Shown in pieces: positions 1-8,963 of a stretch of 40,119 nt of DNA (the stretch's first letter is position 1; each line of letters starts with the position of its first letter). Origin of the DNA: Candidatus Saccharimonadota bacterium (GTDB taxonomy: Bacteria > Patescibacteriota > Saccharimonadia > Saccharimonadales > Saccharimonadaceae); NCBI GenBank assembly GCA_027312225.1, contig DAICXK010000008.1, positions 1 to 40,119 on the forward strand. Reading direction: 5' to 3'. Below the pieces are notes generated by a model. It made no database searches and was not told the DNA's origin. It was given only the letters and a program-made list of their open reading frames with translations. Position numbers and translations under genes: made by a program.

Positions 1-469
1 CAGCCAAATCCCACAGCTTGTGATCATTGCCGACAACATCACCATCGCAGCCGGTGTGACCCGCGTTGATGCTTGGCTCATTGCCAAGAACGACACCACG
101 GCAGCTGGTGTGAGCCGCGGTGCCTACGGCGCCATTGCTACCTGCGACCAACAGTCCGGCAGCAGCGGTAGCAACGGCATGGCCCAGTGGCTCGCCACGC
201 CAAACGGCAGCGGCACTAACTACACCGTGTCCAACAACAGCCGCCTCACCATCAGCCACTGTACCAGCCAGCTGCGCATCAATGGCCCCGTCATCGCTAG
301 CAAGCTCTACCTGCGCCGCACGGCTGGATCTGGACCTACCACTGATGCAGGTACTCCGGCAGAAATCATCAGCCTGCGCCCCGATGCCTACCTATGGGCA
401 CGGGAGCATATGAGTCCGGGGTTGGTGTATCAGAACGTGAATGAGCGTGAATTACCACCGCGGTATTAA
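1..469 (+). CDS. C-terminal end of a surface-type protein (5' partial)
   Basis: The reading frame is open from the first bases of the window, so this is the last ~155 residues of a longer protein cut by the edge. An internal GTG at 20 is unlikely to be the start. The visible part is rich in Thr, Ser, Asn, Gly and Ala. It has a repetitive beta-type texture and ends in a short tail ELPPRY, with a nearby segment LYLRRTAGSG and one PDAYLWA motif. There are two cysteines that could form a disulfide. Codon use is strikingly biased to C-ending codons (AAC, ACC, GCC, CGC), unlike the pilus genes downstream, which suggests very high expression or separate ancestry. A surface or secreted role is inferred from composition. 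I do not recognise a named family. The pilM promoter lies just behind its stop. Confidence 0.75.
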   Translation, partial: SQIPQLVIIADNITIAAGVTRVDAWLIAKNDTTAAGVSRGAYGAIATCDQQSGSSGSNGMAQWLATPNGSGTNYTVSNNSRLTISHCTSQLRINGPVIASKLYLRRTAGSGPTTDAGTPAEIISLRPDAYLWAREHMSPGLVYQNVNERELPPRY

Positions 470-484
470 AGTAGTATTTAAGAC

Positions 485-514
485 TTGTGTAAAACGCTAA
501 TGGTTGAGTATAAT
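485..514 (+). promoter_or_regulatory. pilM promoter, leaderless type
   Basis: A TTGTGT -35-like box (485-490) and a perfect TATAAT (509-514) are separated by 18 bp. The -10 box ends 7 nt before the ATG at 522, so transcription would begin at or next to the start codon. There is no Shine-Dalgarno sequence, which fits a leaderless mRNA. Confidence 0.75.
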
Positions 515-521
515 AACTAAC

Positions 522-1568
522 ATGAGATTACTAAAAGGCGTGGGCGACTTTTTCGCACTTGATATTGGTACGAATGCCGTGCGTGTTGTGCAGCTATCTT
601 CAAGCGGGCAGGACATGTGGACATTGCAGCACTATGGATACGCGCCACTCGATGAAAAAACGGCGGTTGCCGCATCTTCGGAAGGCAAAAGACGTCTGAG
701 CGAAGTAGTGATGACAGCTATCGGTCAAAGCGGTATTCATACAAAGAATGTCGTGATCGGGTTGCCGTCAAATAAGACATTCACGACGATTATTGATGTT
801 CCTGCGATGCCAGAGGCAGAACTTAAGTCAACGATGAAATATCAGATTGATCAATATATTCCTATGGCAATCGACGAGGCCAAGGTTGACTGGAAGCCAC
901 TCGGACAGTCGTTGCATGACCCTAGCAAACAAGAAGTGTTGCTGACTAGTACGGCTATCCAGTACGCTGAAGAGCGTCTTGAGGCGATTGAAGCGCTTGG
1001 ATTTAACGTTATAGCCGCAGAGCCAGAACCGATTGCGATGATTCGATCACTCTTACCAACTGGAGTAGGCGATGCACGCTTGATTATTGACATGGGTGAG
1101 ACAAGTACTGATCTTGCAGTAACCTATGCCGATGCGCCACGGTTGGTCCGCACGATTCCAACAGGACTACGTTCATTGGTCAAAGCTGCGACACAGAACC
1201 TTAACGTACAAGAGGATCAAGCCCGCCAGTTCATTCTGAAGTTTGGACTTGCTCCCGACCGCCTTGAAGGTCAGGTATACCGTGCGATTGAAGGAACTCT
1301 TGATAATTTTGCAGCCGAGCTTACAAAGTCAATTAAGTTCTTCCAGACACGATACCCCAATATACCAGTTGCGGGCATTCTACTATCCGGGTACGCGTCA
1401 GTTATGCCGATGTTCGGTGAATATGTAACGGCAAAGACGTCAGTGCAGGCGGGGATAGCAAACCCTTGGCAGAAGGTGCGTGTAGCCCAGAATGATCAAC
1501 AGCAGCTCGCGGCGATTGCGTCTGAGTTTGCTGCAGCGGTTGGCTTGGCGCAACGGAGGGGCGCATAA
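522..1568 (+). CDS. pilM: Type IV pilus assembly protein PilM
   Basis: Actin-like cytoplasmic protein of the type IV pilus alignment complex; family knowledge says it binds the short cytoplasmic tail of PilN and couples the motor to the envelope. The 348-residue product has the phosphate-1 motif DIGTNAVR near residue 14, phosphate-2 LIIDMGETSTDL near 187 and an adenosine-site loop GILLSGYA near 285, in the order expected of the ASKHA/PilM fold. I chose ATG 522 over the in-frame TTG at 504 because TATAAT at 509-514 overlaps the longer form. The stop overlaps the pilN ATG by one base (TAATG), so translation is probably coupled. First gene of the pilMNO-x-BTC run. Confidence 0.95.
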   Translation: MRLLKGVGDFFALDIGTNAVRVVQLSSSGQDMWTLQHYGYAPLDEKTAVAASSEGKRRLSEVVMTAIGQSGIHTKNVVIGLPSNKTFTTIIDVPAMPEAELKSTMKYQIDQYIPMAIDEAKVDWKPLGQSLHDPSKQEVLLTSTAIQYAEERLEAIEALGFNVIAAEPEPIAMIRSLLPTGVGDARLIIDMGETSTDLAVTYADAPRLVRTIPTGLRSLVKAATQNLNVQEDQARQFILKFGLAPDRLEGQVYRAIEGTLDNFAAELTKSIKFFQTRYPNIPVAGILLSGYASVMPMFGEYVTAKTSVQAGIANPWQKVRVAQNDQQQLAAIASEFAAAVGLAQRRGA

Positions 1569-2398
1569 TGATTGAAATTAATCTTATACCCGATGTAAAA
1601 CAAGAACTGCTTCGCGCACAGGCTCAGCGTAATATCGTTATCTCAGCGTCAATTGTCCTGTCGATCGCCGCTGGTGTGATTGTCGTCCTGGTTGCTTCGT
1701 ATGTATTTGGCGCCCAAGCGCTGTTTATGGATAACGCAAACAAGACAATCGACAAAGAATACGGCACATTGAAGGACGTCGAAGATCTCGATCGTCTTTT
1801 GACGGTTCAGAACCAGCTAAAGAAGGTATCTGAGCTCAACGCTAATAAAAATGCAGCTTCACGTCTCTACGGTATGCTGAATGTCATTGTCCCGTCTGAT
1901 CCGCATGCAGTGACTATTTCTGCACTGACGGTTGAGCCAACAGCAGCAGACGAAGGATCAGATCCTTCTGCCCAGTCAAGCCAGGGTGCAAAAATCACAC
2001 TCGAAGGTCAAACAACGGGCAGTTATGCAAGTCTCGAAGTGTTTGAGAAAACAATCGCGTCTGCGGTGATTGAATATAATCTTCCAAGCGATGCAGAGAA
2101 AACGGGTGAGTTTGAGTGCGGTAATGGCTCGGAAAAGCAATGCCGATGGCTTGCGGTGGGCGGAGGCGATCGATCTCAGGCCATTCAAATCTCAGAGATG
2201 AGCTTTGGAGAGGACCAAGACAGAAATAAGACATTGCGGTTCATTATCAGCTTTACCGTTGTACCTGAGCTGTTGTCAAATGTTGCAACTGACGTATCAA
2301 TCAAGATTGGCGTTAACGGAAATGTTACCGACTCGTATCTCAATACCCCTCGGGCAATATTCAGGGACCGAGTTGATGACAGCGAGGAGAACCAATAA
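1568..2398 (+). CDS. pilN: Type IV pilus inner-membrane protein PilN
   Basis: The 276-residue protein begins with MIEINLIPDVKQELLRAQ, which contains the INLIP tail motif that binds PilM in this family. One transmembrane helix follows at about residues 22-48, then a coiled-coil-prone segment (about 55-95) and an extracytoplasmic domain. It should pair with PilO to form the bitopic alignment subcomplex. It overlaps pilM and pilO by one base each, which suggests a coupled operon. At 276 residues it is longer than typical proteobacterial PilN (about 200), with an acidic Ser/Asp-rich insertion around residues 125-140 and two cysteines near residues 183-191. Confidence 0.92.
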   Translation: MIEINLIPDVKQELLRAQAQRNIVISASIVLSIAAGVIVVLVASYVFGAQALFMDNANKTIDKEYGTLKDVEDLDRLLTVQNQLKKVSELNANKNAASRLYGMLNVIVPSDPHAVTISALTVEPTAADEGSDPSAQSSQGAKITLEGQTTGSYASLEVFEKTIASAVIEYNLPSDAEKTGEFECGNGSEKQCRWLAVGGGDRSQAIQISEMSFGEDQDRNKTLRFIISFTVVPELLSNVATDVSIKIGVNGNVTDSYLNTPRAIFRDRVDDSEENQ

Positions 2399-3063
2399 TG
2401 TCTGATAAAGATGTCACAGCGTTACGCAAGCGCGCTCAAATAGCAAAGGCTAACCGGATTATGTTTATATGGGTTGCGGCCGCTTCGGTGATTGTCAGCG
2501 CCTCAGCGGTCATAGTAATTGTCATGGCGCAGAAGGGCGCTCATAACCAAAAGGCAATCACAGAGCTCAATAAGACAGTGAAAACACTGAAGGATAATAA
2601 CGCTAATACGGAAAACTTGAAGAACGCGATTCGTGCGCTCGGTAGCGACCAGGCATTACTAGGCCTGCGTGTTAACGAGTCAGACAATGCCCTTCAGGTC
2701 ATCCTTGACGCGTTGCCCGCGGACTCGAATCCATCTGCACTGGGTGCTTCAATGCAAACAAAACTGTTTCCTCCTGACCTGGAGATTGAAGGATTGGACA
2801 TATCTGCTGCGGCAGCAGAACCAGGTGCTGAGGCGGAGCAGGGTGACAGTATGAGTAAGATCAGTTTTCGGTTCACCGTCAAGGGTGACGCTGTGCAGCT
2901 AAAGGATCTGTTTGAGCGCCTAGAGCGATCAATCAGGACAATTCAGATTCTGCGCGTATCGATCCAGAGTGCCGGTGACCAACAGACACTATCTGTTGAA
3001 GGTGAGGCATACTACGAGCCAGCTAAAATACTAGAGTTAAGGAATGTGGATATAAAGCCATGA
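2398..3063 (+). CDS. pilO: Type IV pilus inner-membrane protein PilO
   Basis: The 221-residue bitopic protein has a basic N-terminus, one transmembrane helix at about residues 21-45 and a short coiled coil (about 48-80). Its extracytoplasmic domain ends with the SVQSAGDQQTLSVEGEAYYEP-type beta strands seen in PilO-like folds (described by position, about residues 185-208). The identity comes from order and architecture, since PilO sequences diverge widely. It starts in a TAATG overlap with pilN and ends in an ATGA overlap with the next small gene. Confidence 0.88.
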   Translation: MSDKDVTALRKRAQIAKANRIMFIWVAAASVIVSASAVIVIVMAQKGAHNQKAITELNKTVKTLKDNNANTENLKNAIRALGSDQALLGLRVNESDNALQVILDALPADSNPSALGASMQTKLFPPDLEIEGLDISAAAAEPGAEAEQGDSMSKISFRFTVKGDAVQLKDLFERLERSIRTIQILRVSIQSAGDQQTLSVEGEAYYEPAKILELRNVDIKP

Positions 3064-3308
3064 AGAAAACAGATATCGCATTAATCATTATCATTGTTTC
3101 GGCCAGCGCTGGCCTGTCGTGGTGGATTGCTGATATGACAATTGGCAAGTCAAATGACGAGCCAATTGTGGTGCGAACAATCGAAACAATTAACGTTGAT
3201 GATCAAAAGGTCGACCCTAAGGTATTCAATAAGGATGCAATTAACCCTACTGTTGAAGCAACGATTTCTGGTACAGAGACGGACAGTGGGCAAACGAGCG
3301 AGGAGTAA
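3060..3308 (+). CDS. Small single-pass membrane protein in the PilP position
   Basis: The 82-residue protein has one N-terminal transmembrane helix (about residues 6-27, rich in Ile and including WWIAD) and an acidic extracytoplasmic tail with no recognisable domain. It lies between pilO and pilB, where many genomes carry pilP, but it has no lipobox cysteine and no beta-rich PilP domain. It may be a reduced functional replacement for PilP or a lineage-specific alignment subunit. The ATGA overlap with pilO supports co-translation. Function is not known. Confidence 0.75.
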   Translation: MKKTDIALIIIIVSASAGLSWWIADMTIGKSNDEPIVVRTIETINVDDQKVDPKVFNKDAINPTVEATISGTETDSGQTSEE

Positions 3309-3314
3309 CCCCGC

Positions 3315-5078
3315 GTGGCCTTACTAACAAGTGATATTCAGTCAAAGCTTACCGCGCTGCTCGTCAGTGAAGGGCTTGTTGCGGCTGATGTCATTGCGGC
3401 TGCCGAAAAAGAGTCGGCAGAGGACTCAAAGCCGCTTATTGCATTGCTGACCGAGCAGGGAGTGGTGGATGACGAGCTACTGACTCATGCGATTGCGCAG
3501 GTATCTGGTGTCCCGTATGTTAACCTGTCTAACACGATTATTGACCAGTCGGTGCTTAGTTTGCTGCCTGAGGATATTGCCGAACGCTTTATGGCCGTAC
3601 CACTAGCGGAAGTTCAGAATCGCCTTGCCGTTGCGATGATTGATGCTAATAACGTCCAGGCGGTGGATTATCTAGCTAACCGTATTCAGAGGCCGCTTAA
3701 AGTGTTTATGGCGTCCGAAGAAGGGGTGCGACATGTCCTCGACCAGTACCGCGCCGACCTATCCGGCGTCAACGAGGCGGCAGCAGCAAGTGAAGAGGAG
3801 AGCCAGCTAGCAGCAACTAGCAATGTAAAAACAATTGTTCAGGATTCGCCGATCAGCAAGGCGCTCAGCACGATTCTTGAATATGCCGTCAAAACACGTG
3901 CCAGTGACATTCACATCGAGCCGCTTGAGAAGGCATTGAAGATCCGCTGTCGAGTCGATGGCGTGTTACGCGAAATTATGCAGCTGCCAAAAAGCATCGA
4001 GCCGGCCCTGGTGAGTCGTATCAAGATTCTCTCGAACCTCAAAATCGACGAGCACCGCGTCCCGCAAGACGGCCAATTCGCTGTCAAGGTGAGCGACAAA
4101 GAAGTCGACCTTCGTATCGCAATTAGCCCCGTCGTGTGGGGCGAGCAAGTGGTGATTCGCTTGCTTGATAAATCAGGCAACAGCTTTGATCTTGAGCAAA
4201 TGGGATACGCTGGCCGCGGCCTAAGGGCCATCCGTAAGGGTATAAAACGCCCGAATGGTATGATTTTAACGTCTGGTCCGACGGGATCGGGTAAGTCAAC
4301 CAGTCTGTATGCACTTATTAAGGAAATTAAGGACGATAGCGTTAATATTGTTACACTGGAGGATCCAGTCGAGTACAAGATGGACGGTGTTAATCAGATT
4401 CAGGTGAACGGTGATGTGGGCCTGACCTTTGCCAGCGGTCTGCGTTCAATCCTCCGCCAGGACCCTGACGTGGTGATGGTCGGAGAGATTCGTGACTCTG
4501 AGACGGCCAATTTGGCAGTCCAGGCGGCGCTGACAGGACATTTAGTGTTCTCGACACTTCACACCAACTCGGCAGCAGGCGTGTTGCCGCGTCTGCTTGA
4601 CATGGGCATCGAGCCATTCCTGATCGCAAGTACCGTGAACACGATTATCGGTCAGCGCTTGGTGCGCCGTGTGGCAGCTAAACGTGATGCCTATCAGTCA
4701 AGCGCGGTCGAAACCCAAAATATTTTGGCAACAGTCGGACATTTGCTGCCAAAGACGGCGGCTGATGTGGCGAGAATTTCAGAAGACCTTGGATATAAGG
4801 ACTTGCCACTCGCAGGGCAAAACGCTTATACTTTAGTTAAGGGTAAGGACACCCCGCAAACACCACGTGGATATAGTGGTCGTGCTGGACTGTACGAAGT
4901 GATGGACGTTGACGAGGATATTCAGAACCTCATTGTGAAACGCTCGACAAGTGCAGAGATTCAGCGGCTTGCTGTTGAAAAGGGCATGGTGACAATGCGT
5001 CAGGACGGATACCTTAAGGCACTGCAAGGACTGACCACACTAGAAGAAGTAAATCGCGTTGCGGCGGACATAGCATAA
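3315..5078 (+). CDS. pilB: Type IV pilus extension ATPase PilB
   Basis: Hexameric cytoplasmic ATPase that powers pilin polymerisation. The 587-residue product has an N-terminal GspE/MshE-type domain (about 1-150) and a C-terminal secretion ATPase domain. Walker A GPTGSGKS is near residue 321, the Walker B region VGEIRDSETA near 389 and the His box TLHTNSAAG near 413. The GTG start at 3315 is preceded by AGGAG at 3301-3305. The tetracysteine zinc motif found in many PilB/GspE proteins after the ATPase core is absent: the stretch after GQRLVRR contains no cysteine pairs. It precedes pilT by 14 bp in the same operon. Confidence 0.95.
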   Translation: MALLTSDIQSKLTALLVSEGLVAADVIAAAEKESAEDSKPLIALLTEQGVVDDELLTHAIAQVSGVPYVNLSNTIIDQSVLSLLPEDIAERFMAVPLAEVQNRLAVAMIDANNVQAVDYLANRIQRPLKVFMASEEGVRHVLDQYRADLSGVNEAAAASEEESQLAATSNVKTIVQDSPISKALSTILEYAVKTRASDIHIEPLEKALKIRCRVDGVLREIMQLPKSIEPALVSRIKILSNLKIDEHRVPQDGQFAVKVSDKEVDLRIAISPVVWGEQVVIRLLDKSGNSFDLEQMGYAGRGLRAIRKGIKRPNGMILTSGPTGSGKSTSLYALIKEIKDDSVNIVTLEDPVEYKMDGVNQIQVNGDVGLTFASGLRSILRQDPDVVMVGEIRDSETANLAVQAALTGHLVFSTLHTNSAAGVLPRLLDMGIEPFLIASTVNTIIGQRLVRRVAAKRDAYQSSAVETQNILATVGHLLPKTAADVARISEDLGYKDLPLAGQNAYTLVKGKDTPQTPRGYSGRAGLYEVMDVDEDIQNLIVKRSTSAEIQRLAVEKGMVTMRQDGYLKALQGLTTLEEVNRVAADIA

Positions 5079-5092
5079 AAGGAAGGGCAGAT

Positions 5093-6160
5093 ATGACACA
5101 GGAACTAAGGATCGAAGTTTTACTCGAAGAGGTTGTACGGAAACGTGCCTCTGACCTTCACATCCAAGTCGGTTTACCGCCAATGCTTCGTATTGATGGT
5201 GCACTGGTGCCGTCTGCTGGCCAGCCACCGCTGGATGAGGCGGCTGTCGAGTCACTTGTATTTGCTATTTTGGACGAAGACCAGCGCCAAATCCTCCTCA
5301 AGGACAAGGAGTTCGACTTTAGCTTTGCCTTCGGTACCCTTGGTCGTTTCCGCGTGAATGCCTATCACGAGCGCGGTAACCTAGCGGCGGCACTGCGTCT
5401 TATCCCAAATGAGATCAAATCGGTTACCGAACTAGGCATGCCAAATGTTGTGATGGGATTTGCGGACTTTCCGCGTGGTCTCGTGCTGGTGACGGGCCCA
5501 ACAGGATCGGGTAAGTCAACAACACTGGCGGCCCTCGTCGATAAGATTAATACTGAAAAATCTGCCCATATTATTACAATTGAGGATCCGATTGAGTTTA
5601 CGCATAAATCAAAAAAATCAGTCGTCGTGCAGCGAGAGGTGCATTACGATACCTACAGCTTTTCGGCAGCGCTCCGTTCAAGCCTTCGTCAAGACCCAGA
5701 TGTCGTGTTGATCGGTGAGATGCGTGACCTTGAAACTATCTCGGCTGCAATTACCATTGCAGAAACCGGGCACCTTGTGTTCGCCACACTCCACACCAAC
5801 TCGGCAGCGCAATCGATTGACCGTATGATTGACGTCTTTCCGCCGCATCAGCAACCACAGATTCGTGCACAGTTGTCCAACATCCTAATGGCGATTTGTT
5901 CACAGCGTCTGGTACCAGCGATTGGCGGCGGTCGTGTCGTTGCAGCCGAGATCTTGATTGCTAATCCTGCAGTGCGTAATATTATCCGTGAGGGTAAGTC
6001 ACATCAGTTGGATGCAGTGATTCAGACGGGTGCAGATCAGGGCATGCAGACGATGGACCGAACATTGGTGAACCTTGTACAATCTGGAACGATTACCTAT
6101 GACAATGCACGCGAATTTGCAGTTGATTTGACCGAATTTGAAAGGCTGGTGAGGGGGTAG
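5093..6160 (+). CDS. pilT: Type IV pilus retraction ATPase PilT
   Basis: Hexameric ATPase that disassembles the pilus and drives twitching or DNA-uptake retraction. The 355-residue length matches the family. It has an N-terminal PAS-like part with RASDLHIQ, Walker A GPTGSGKST near residue 134, Walker B IGEMRDLET near 205, a His box TLHTNSA near 235 and the PilT-specific C-terminal helix VRNIIREGK near residue 298. The last motif separates it from a second PilB. Its presence means the pili are likely retractile. ATG at 5093 follows GGAAGGGC with good spacing. Four bases separate it from pilC. Confidence 0.96.
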   Translation: MTQELRIEVLLEEVVRKRASDLHIQVGLPPMLRIDGALVPSAGQPPLDEAAVESLVFAILDEDQRQILLKDKEFDFSFAFGTLGRFRVNAYHERGNLAAALRLIPNEIKSVTELGMPNVVMGFADFPRGLVLVTGPTGSGKSTTLAALVDKINTEKSAHIITIEDPIEFTHKSKKSVVVQREVHYDTYSFSAALRSSLRQDPDVVLIGEMRDLETISAAITIAETGHLVFATLHTNSAAQSIDRMIDVFPPHQQPQIRAQLSNILMAICSQRLVPAIGGGRVVAAEILIANPAVRNIIREGKSHQLDAVIQTGADQGMQTMDRTLVNLVQSGTITYDNAREFAVDLTEFERLVRG

Positions 6161-6163
6161 TTC

Positions 6164-7375
6164 ATGAAAAAGTTCTCGTATGAGGCAAGAGACCAATCAT
6201 CTGGCAAGATAGTAAAGGCGTCTGTTCAGGCTGATTCCGAGAGCGCGGCGGCACGACTACTGAGTGAACAAGGATTCAATCCACTCTCAATTAAAGAGAC
6301 GGATGAGAGTACAGGATTCTTTAGCAAGCTGACCGGTCGCATTACGATGAAAGACAAAATTGTCTTTACCCGGCAGCTTGCAACACTGATTGGTGCTGGC
6401 CTTCCGCTTGCACAAAGCCTTCGAACAATTGTTGATCAAACCGAGAACAAGCAACTGCAGGGTATCGCTCAAGAGGTGCTGACTGCGGTTGAAGGCGGTA
6501 AATCACTATCCGAAGCGTTTTCAAAGCGTAAAGATGTCTTTGGTCCGATATTTATTGCACTTGTCTCAGCGGGTGAGGCATCGGGAACACTTGATCAGTC
6601 ATTGCAGCGTGTTGCAACGCAACAGGAAAAAGATGCTGCAGTCATGAGTAAGATTAAAGGTGCACTGACGTACCCAATCATTGTCTTATTTGTGATTCTG
6701 GGTGTCGTTGTGTTTATGTTGGTAACTGTGGTCCCACAGGTTGAGAACCTGTATGACGACTTGGGTAAAAGCTTACCACTGTTGACCCAGATCATGGTAG
6801 ACGCGGCGAAGATTGTCACTAGCTGGTGGTGGGTGATCCTCATCGTGGTTGGTATTGGTATCTACTTCTTGTTGCAGTACTTTAAGACCGAGAGTGGTAT
6901 TAAGGCGAAGGACTCTTTTAAGCTGAATGTTCCTATTTTCAAGGGTCTGTTTAGGAAACTATACATGGCACGTTTTGCGCGTACAGGACAGACACTTCTT
7001 AGTACAGGAGTAAGTATGCTTGATACGCTGAAGATTACAGGAGATGCACTTAATAACACAATTGTCCAAGGTAGCATTGTACGTGCTGCTGAGAAGGTCA
7101 AGGGTGGTAAAGAGCTCTCAACGGCCCTGCAACCGGAGGACTATATTTTGCCGCTTGTACCTCAGATGATTAAGATTGGTGAGCAATCGGGCCGCATCGA
7201 TGAGATGATGGGCAAGACTGCTCAGGTGTATGAGGACGAATTGGATGAAGAGATCAAAACGATCTCGACGATGATCGAGCCACTGTTGATGGTTGTGCTC
7301 GCTGTGGTGGCCGGTGGTATGGTGGGGGCAATCCTCTTTCCAATCTATAGCCTCGTTAATGGTATTAACGTATAA
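6164..7375 (+). CDS. pilC: Type IV pilus platform protein PilC
   Basis: Polytopic inner-membrane platform that PilB and PilT act on. The 403-residue protein has the two tandem GspF cytoplasmic repeats: the first around 65-190 with FTRQLATLIGAGLPLAQSL, the second around 265-390 with FARTGQTLLSTGVSMLDTL. Three transmembrane helices lie near 167-192, 219-238 and 373-400. Length and repeat structure match the family. It starts at ATG 6164 behind GAGGGGG and ends the main motor operon, about 100 bp before the pilin gene. Confidence 0.96.
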   Translation: MKKFSYEARDQSSGKIVKASVQADSESAAARLLSEQGFNPLSIKETDESTGFFSKLTGRITMKDKIVFTRQLATLIGAGLPLAQSLRTIVDQTENKQLQGIAQEVLTAVEGGKSLSEAFSKRKDVFGPIFIALVSAGEASGTLDQSLQRVATQQEKDAAVMSKIKGALTYPIIVLFVILGVVVFMLVTVVPQVENLYDDLGKSLPLLTQIMVDAAKIVTSWWWVILIVVGIGIYFLLQYFKTESGIKAKDSFKLNVPIFKGLFRKLYMARFARTGQTLLSTGVSMLDTLKITGDALNNTIVQGSIVRAAEKVKGGKELSTALQPEDYILPLVPQMIKIGEQSGRIDEMMGKTAQVYEDELDEEIKTISTMIEPLLMVVLAVVAGGMVGAILFPIYSLVNGINV

Positions 7376-7473
7376 AAAGGTATAGACAGTACGGCCGATA
7401 GTGGTGTATTATTACCACAAGCGATATGCTACAAGTAATAATTAAGTTCATGTGAAAGGTGGAATAAGTTCCT

Positions 7474-7977
7474 ATGAACGTACAGAATAAAGAAAAAGGA
7501 TTTACAATCATCGAGGTTGTTTTGGTGCTTGCTATTGCAGGTCTGATCTTCTTGATGGTGTTCATCGCTCTGCCTGCACTGCAGCGTAACCAGCGTGACA
7601 GTGCACGAAAGAACGAAGTAAGCGCGGTCGCTTCAGCAATCGAAAGCTACCGAAGTAATAACCGGGGCGGCACGCCAACAGCAACTAACATCGGTCAGTA
7701 CATCACTGGCAAAGCAAGCGCTACACTTGATAGTGGTGCCGTTGTTGTGACCCGTACCGGTCCTACTGGTGGTGGCTCAATCACCACAACGGCAAACGTA
7801 AGCGCTTGTACAAACCCAACTGCGCCTGCTGTTTCTGGAGATACGATTGTCGTATACACGAACGCAAAATGTGGTACGGGTGCTGCTATTGTTGCAGGAA
7901 CAACTCGTCAGACGGCGATTGTTACTGCACTTGAGAGTGGTGCTGCCAACGGAACAATCTACTGCCAGACTAACTAG
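7474..7977 (+). CDS. pilA: Major type IV prepilin
   Basis: The 167-residue prepilin has a nine-residue leader ending in Gly and a cleavage motif KG|FTIIEVV, with Glu at +5 of the mature protein. A hydrophobic N-terminal helix (about 10-35) follows. The globular part is rich in Thr, Gly, Ala and Asn and contains three cysteines, two or more of which could form a stabilising disulfide. It is the best candidate for the major subunit because it stands alone with its own leader (7376-7473), a Shine-Dalgarno AAAGGTGG and a downstream terminator, while the other pilin-like genes sit in a separate run. Confidence 0.92.
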   Translation: MNVQNKEKGFTIIEVVLVLAIAGLIFLMVFIALPALQRNQRDSARKNEVSAVASAIESYRSNNRGGTPTATNIGQYITGKASATLDSGAVVVTRTGPTGGGSITTTANVSACTNPTAPAVSGDTIVVYTNAKCGTGAAIVAGTTRQTAIVTALESGAANGTIYCQTN

Positions 7978-8001
7978 TAAGTCGTAAGTCTGATTTGGTA
8001 A

Positions 8002-8029
8002 AAATAACACCTCTTAGGAGGTGTTATTT
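8002..8029 (+). terminator. Terminator after the pilin gene
   Basis: A perfect 12-bp stem (AAATAACACCTC with GAGGTGTTATTT) and a TTAG loop follow the pilin stop. The last T-rich arm serves as the U-tract. Its placement also rules out the long upstream extension of the next open frame. Confidence 0.85.
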
Positions 8030-8057
8030 GTTGTCAGGTGGTGATATGATAGTGCTT

Positions 8058-8939
8058 ATGAACGAGGTATTTATTATTATAGGTCTGGCGATTGTTGGTG
8101 CAGCGTTTGGAAGCTTTGCGGGTGCACAGGTATGGCGCCTCAGGGCACGTCAGTTAGTAGAGGACAAGAAAGCTGGTGAGAAGGTCGATTCGAAAGAGTA
8201 CAAACGACTTTTGCCGCTAACAAAGCGGCCACTTCTTAGCGACCGATCAATTGATCTCGATACAGGCAAGCCATTACCGTGGTACGATATGATTCCTGTT
8301 ATTAGCTGGCTACTTTTACGGGGCAGGTCGCGGTTTAGTGGCAAGCCGATTGGAAAATTTGAGCTTGTGATGGAGGTGGGGGTGGCTCTATTTTTTGCGG
8401 TATCGTATGTGATGTGGCCGTTTGAACTGACCAACACGGTAGAAATTGCTAAACTTATTGTATGGCTTGCGGCCGGTGTTGTCTTGGCGGTACAGTTTGC
8501 AACCGATTTTAAGTGGCAAATCCTATGGACATTACTGAGCTATGCGTTGATTGGCCTTGGCGTGGTTTATACGGTTCTGACCGTTATCGGATCGGAAGAT
8601 ATGATAGCAGCAGCGTCTTCGGCGGTAGGGTCGGTGGCTATCCTGGGCGGCCTCTACTTTTTCCTTTACTGGGTCTCGAAAGAGCGCTGGGTAGGACTTG
8701 GAGATGCTATCTTAGGTGTTGGCCTTGGACTCTTGCTTGCAGACTGGGCACTGGCACTTGTTGCATTGTTTATGGCGAATCTTATCGGTACTACTATCGT
8801 TCTTATCGGGTTCGCGACAAAAAAGATTACGCGCAAGCAGCACGTTCCGTTTGGCCCCATGCTGATTGCGGGTGCGGTTATTGCCGGGCTTGCAGGTAAT
8901 GCAATTATCGCATGGTATTTTTCGGTCTTTTTACCGTAA
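8058..8939 (+). CDS. pilD: Prepilin peptidase, A24 family (cysteine-less form)
   Basis: Membrane aspartyl peptidase that cleaves prepilin leaders and usually N-methylates the new Phe. The ~293-residue protein has an N-terminal GSFAGAQVWR segment equivalent to GSFLNVVxxR, the WYDMIPVISWLLLRGRSR loop, several transmembrane helices, a first catalytic Asp in ATDFKW and the second in the GxGD motif VGLGDAILG. The CxxC...CxxC zinc tetrad of classical PilD is missing: the loop reads RGRSRFSGKP. I start it at ATG 8058, 7 nt after a TATGAT box (8045-8050). Longer frames would run through the terminator at 8002-8029. Confidence 0.9.
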   Translation: MNEVFIIIGLAIVGAAFGSFAGAQVWRLRARQLVEDKKAGEKVDSKEYKRLLPLTKRPLLSDRSIDLDTGKPLPWYDMIPVISWLLLRGRSRFSGKPIGKFELVMEVGVALFFAVSYVMWPFELTNTVEIAKLIVWLAAGVVLAVQFATDFKWQILWTLLSYALIGLGVVYTVLTVIGSEDMIAAASSAVGSVAILGGLYFFLYWVSKERWVGLGDAILGVGLGLLLADWALALVALFMANLIGTTIVLIGFATKKITRKQHVPFGPMLIAGAVIAGLAGNAIIAWYFSVFLP

Positions 8940-8963
8940 TCATTATGATATAATGAGACATAT

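Noticed and set aside
3911-4378. 155-codon antisense frame within pilB
   Set aside because: Shadow of the conserved ATPase coding sequence.
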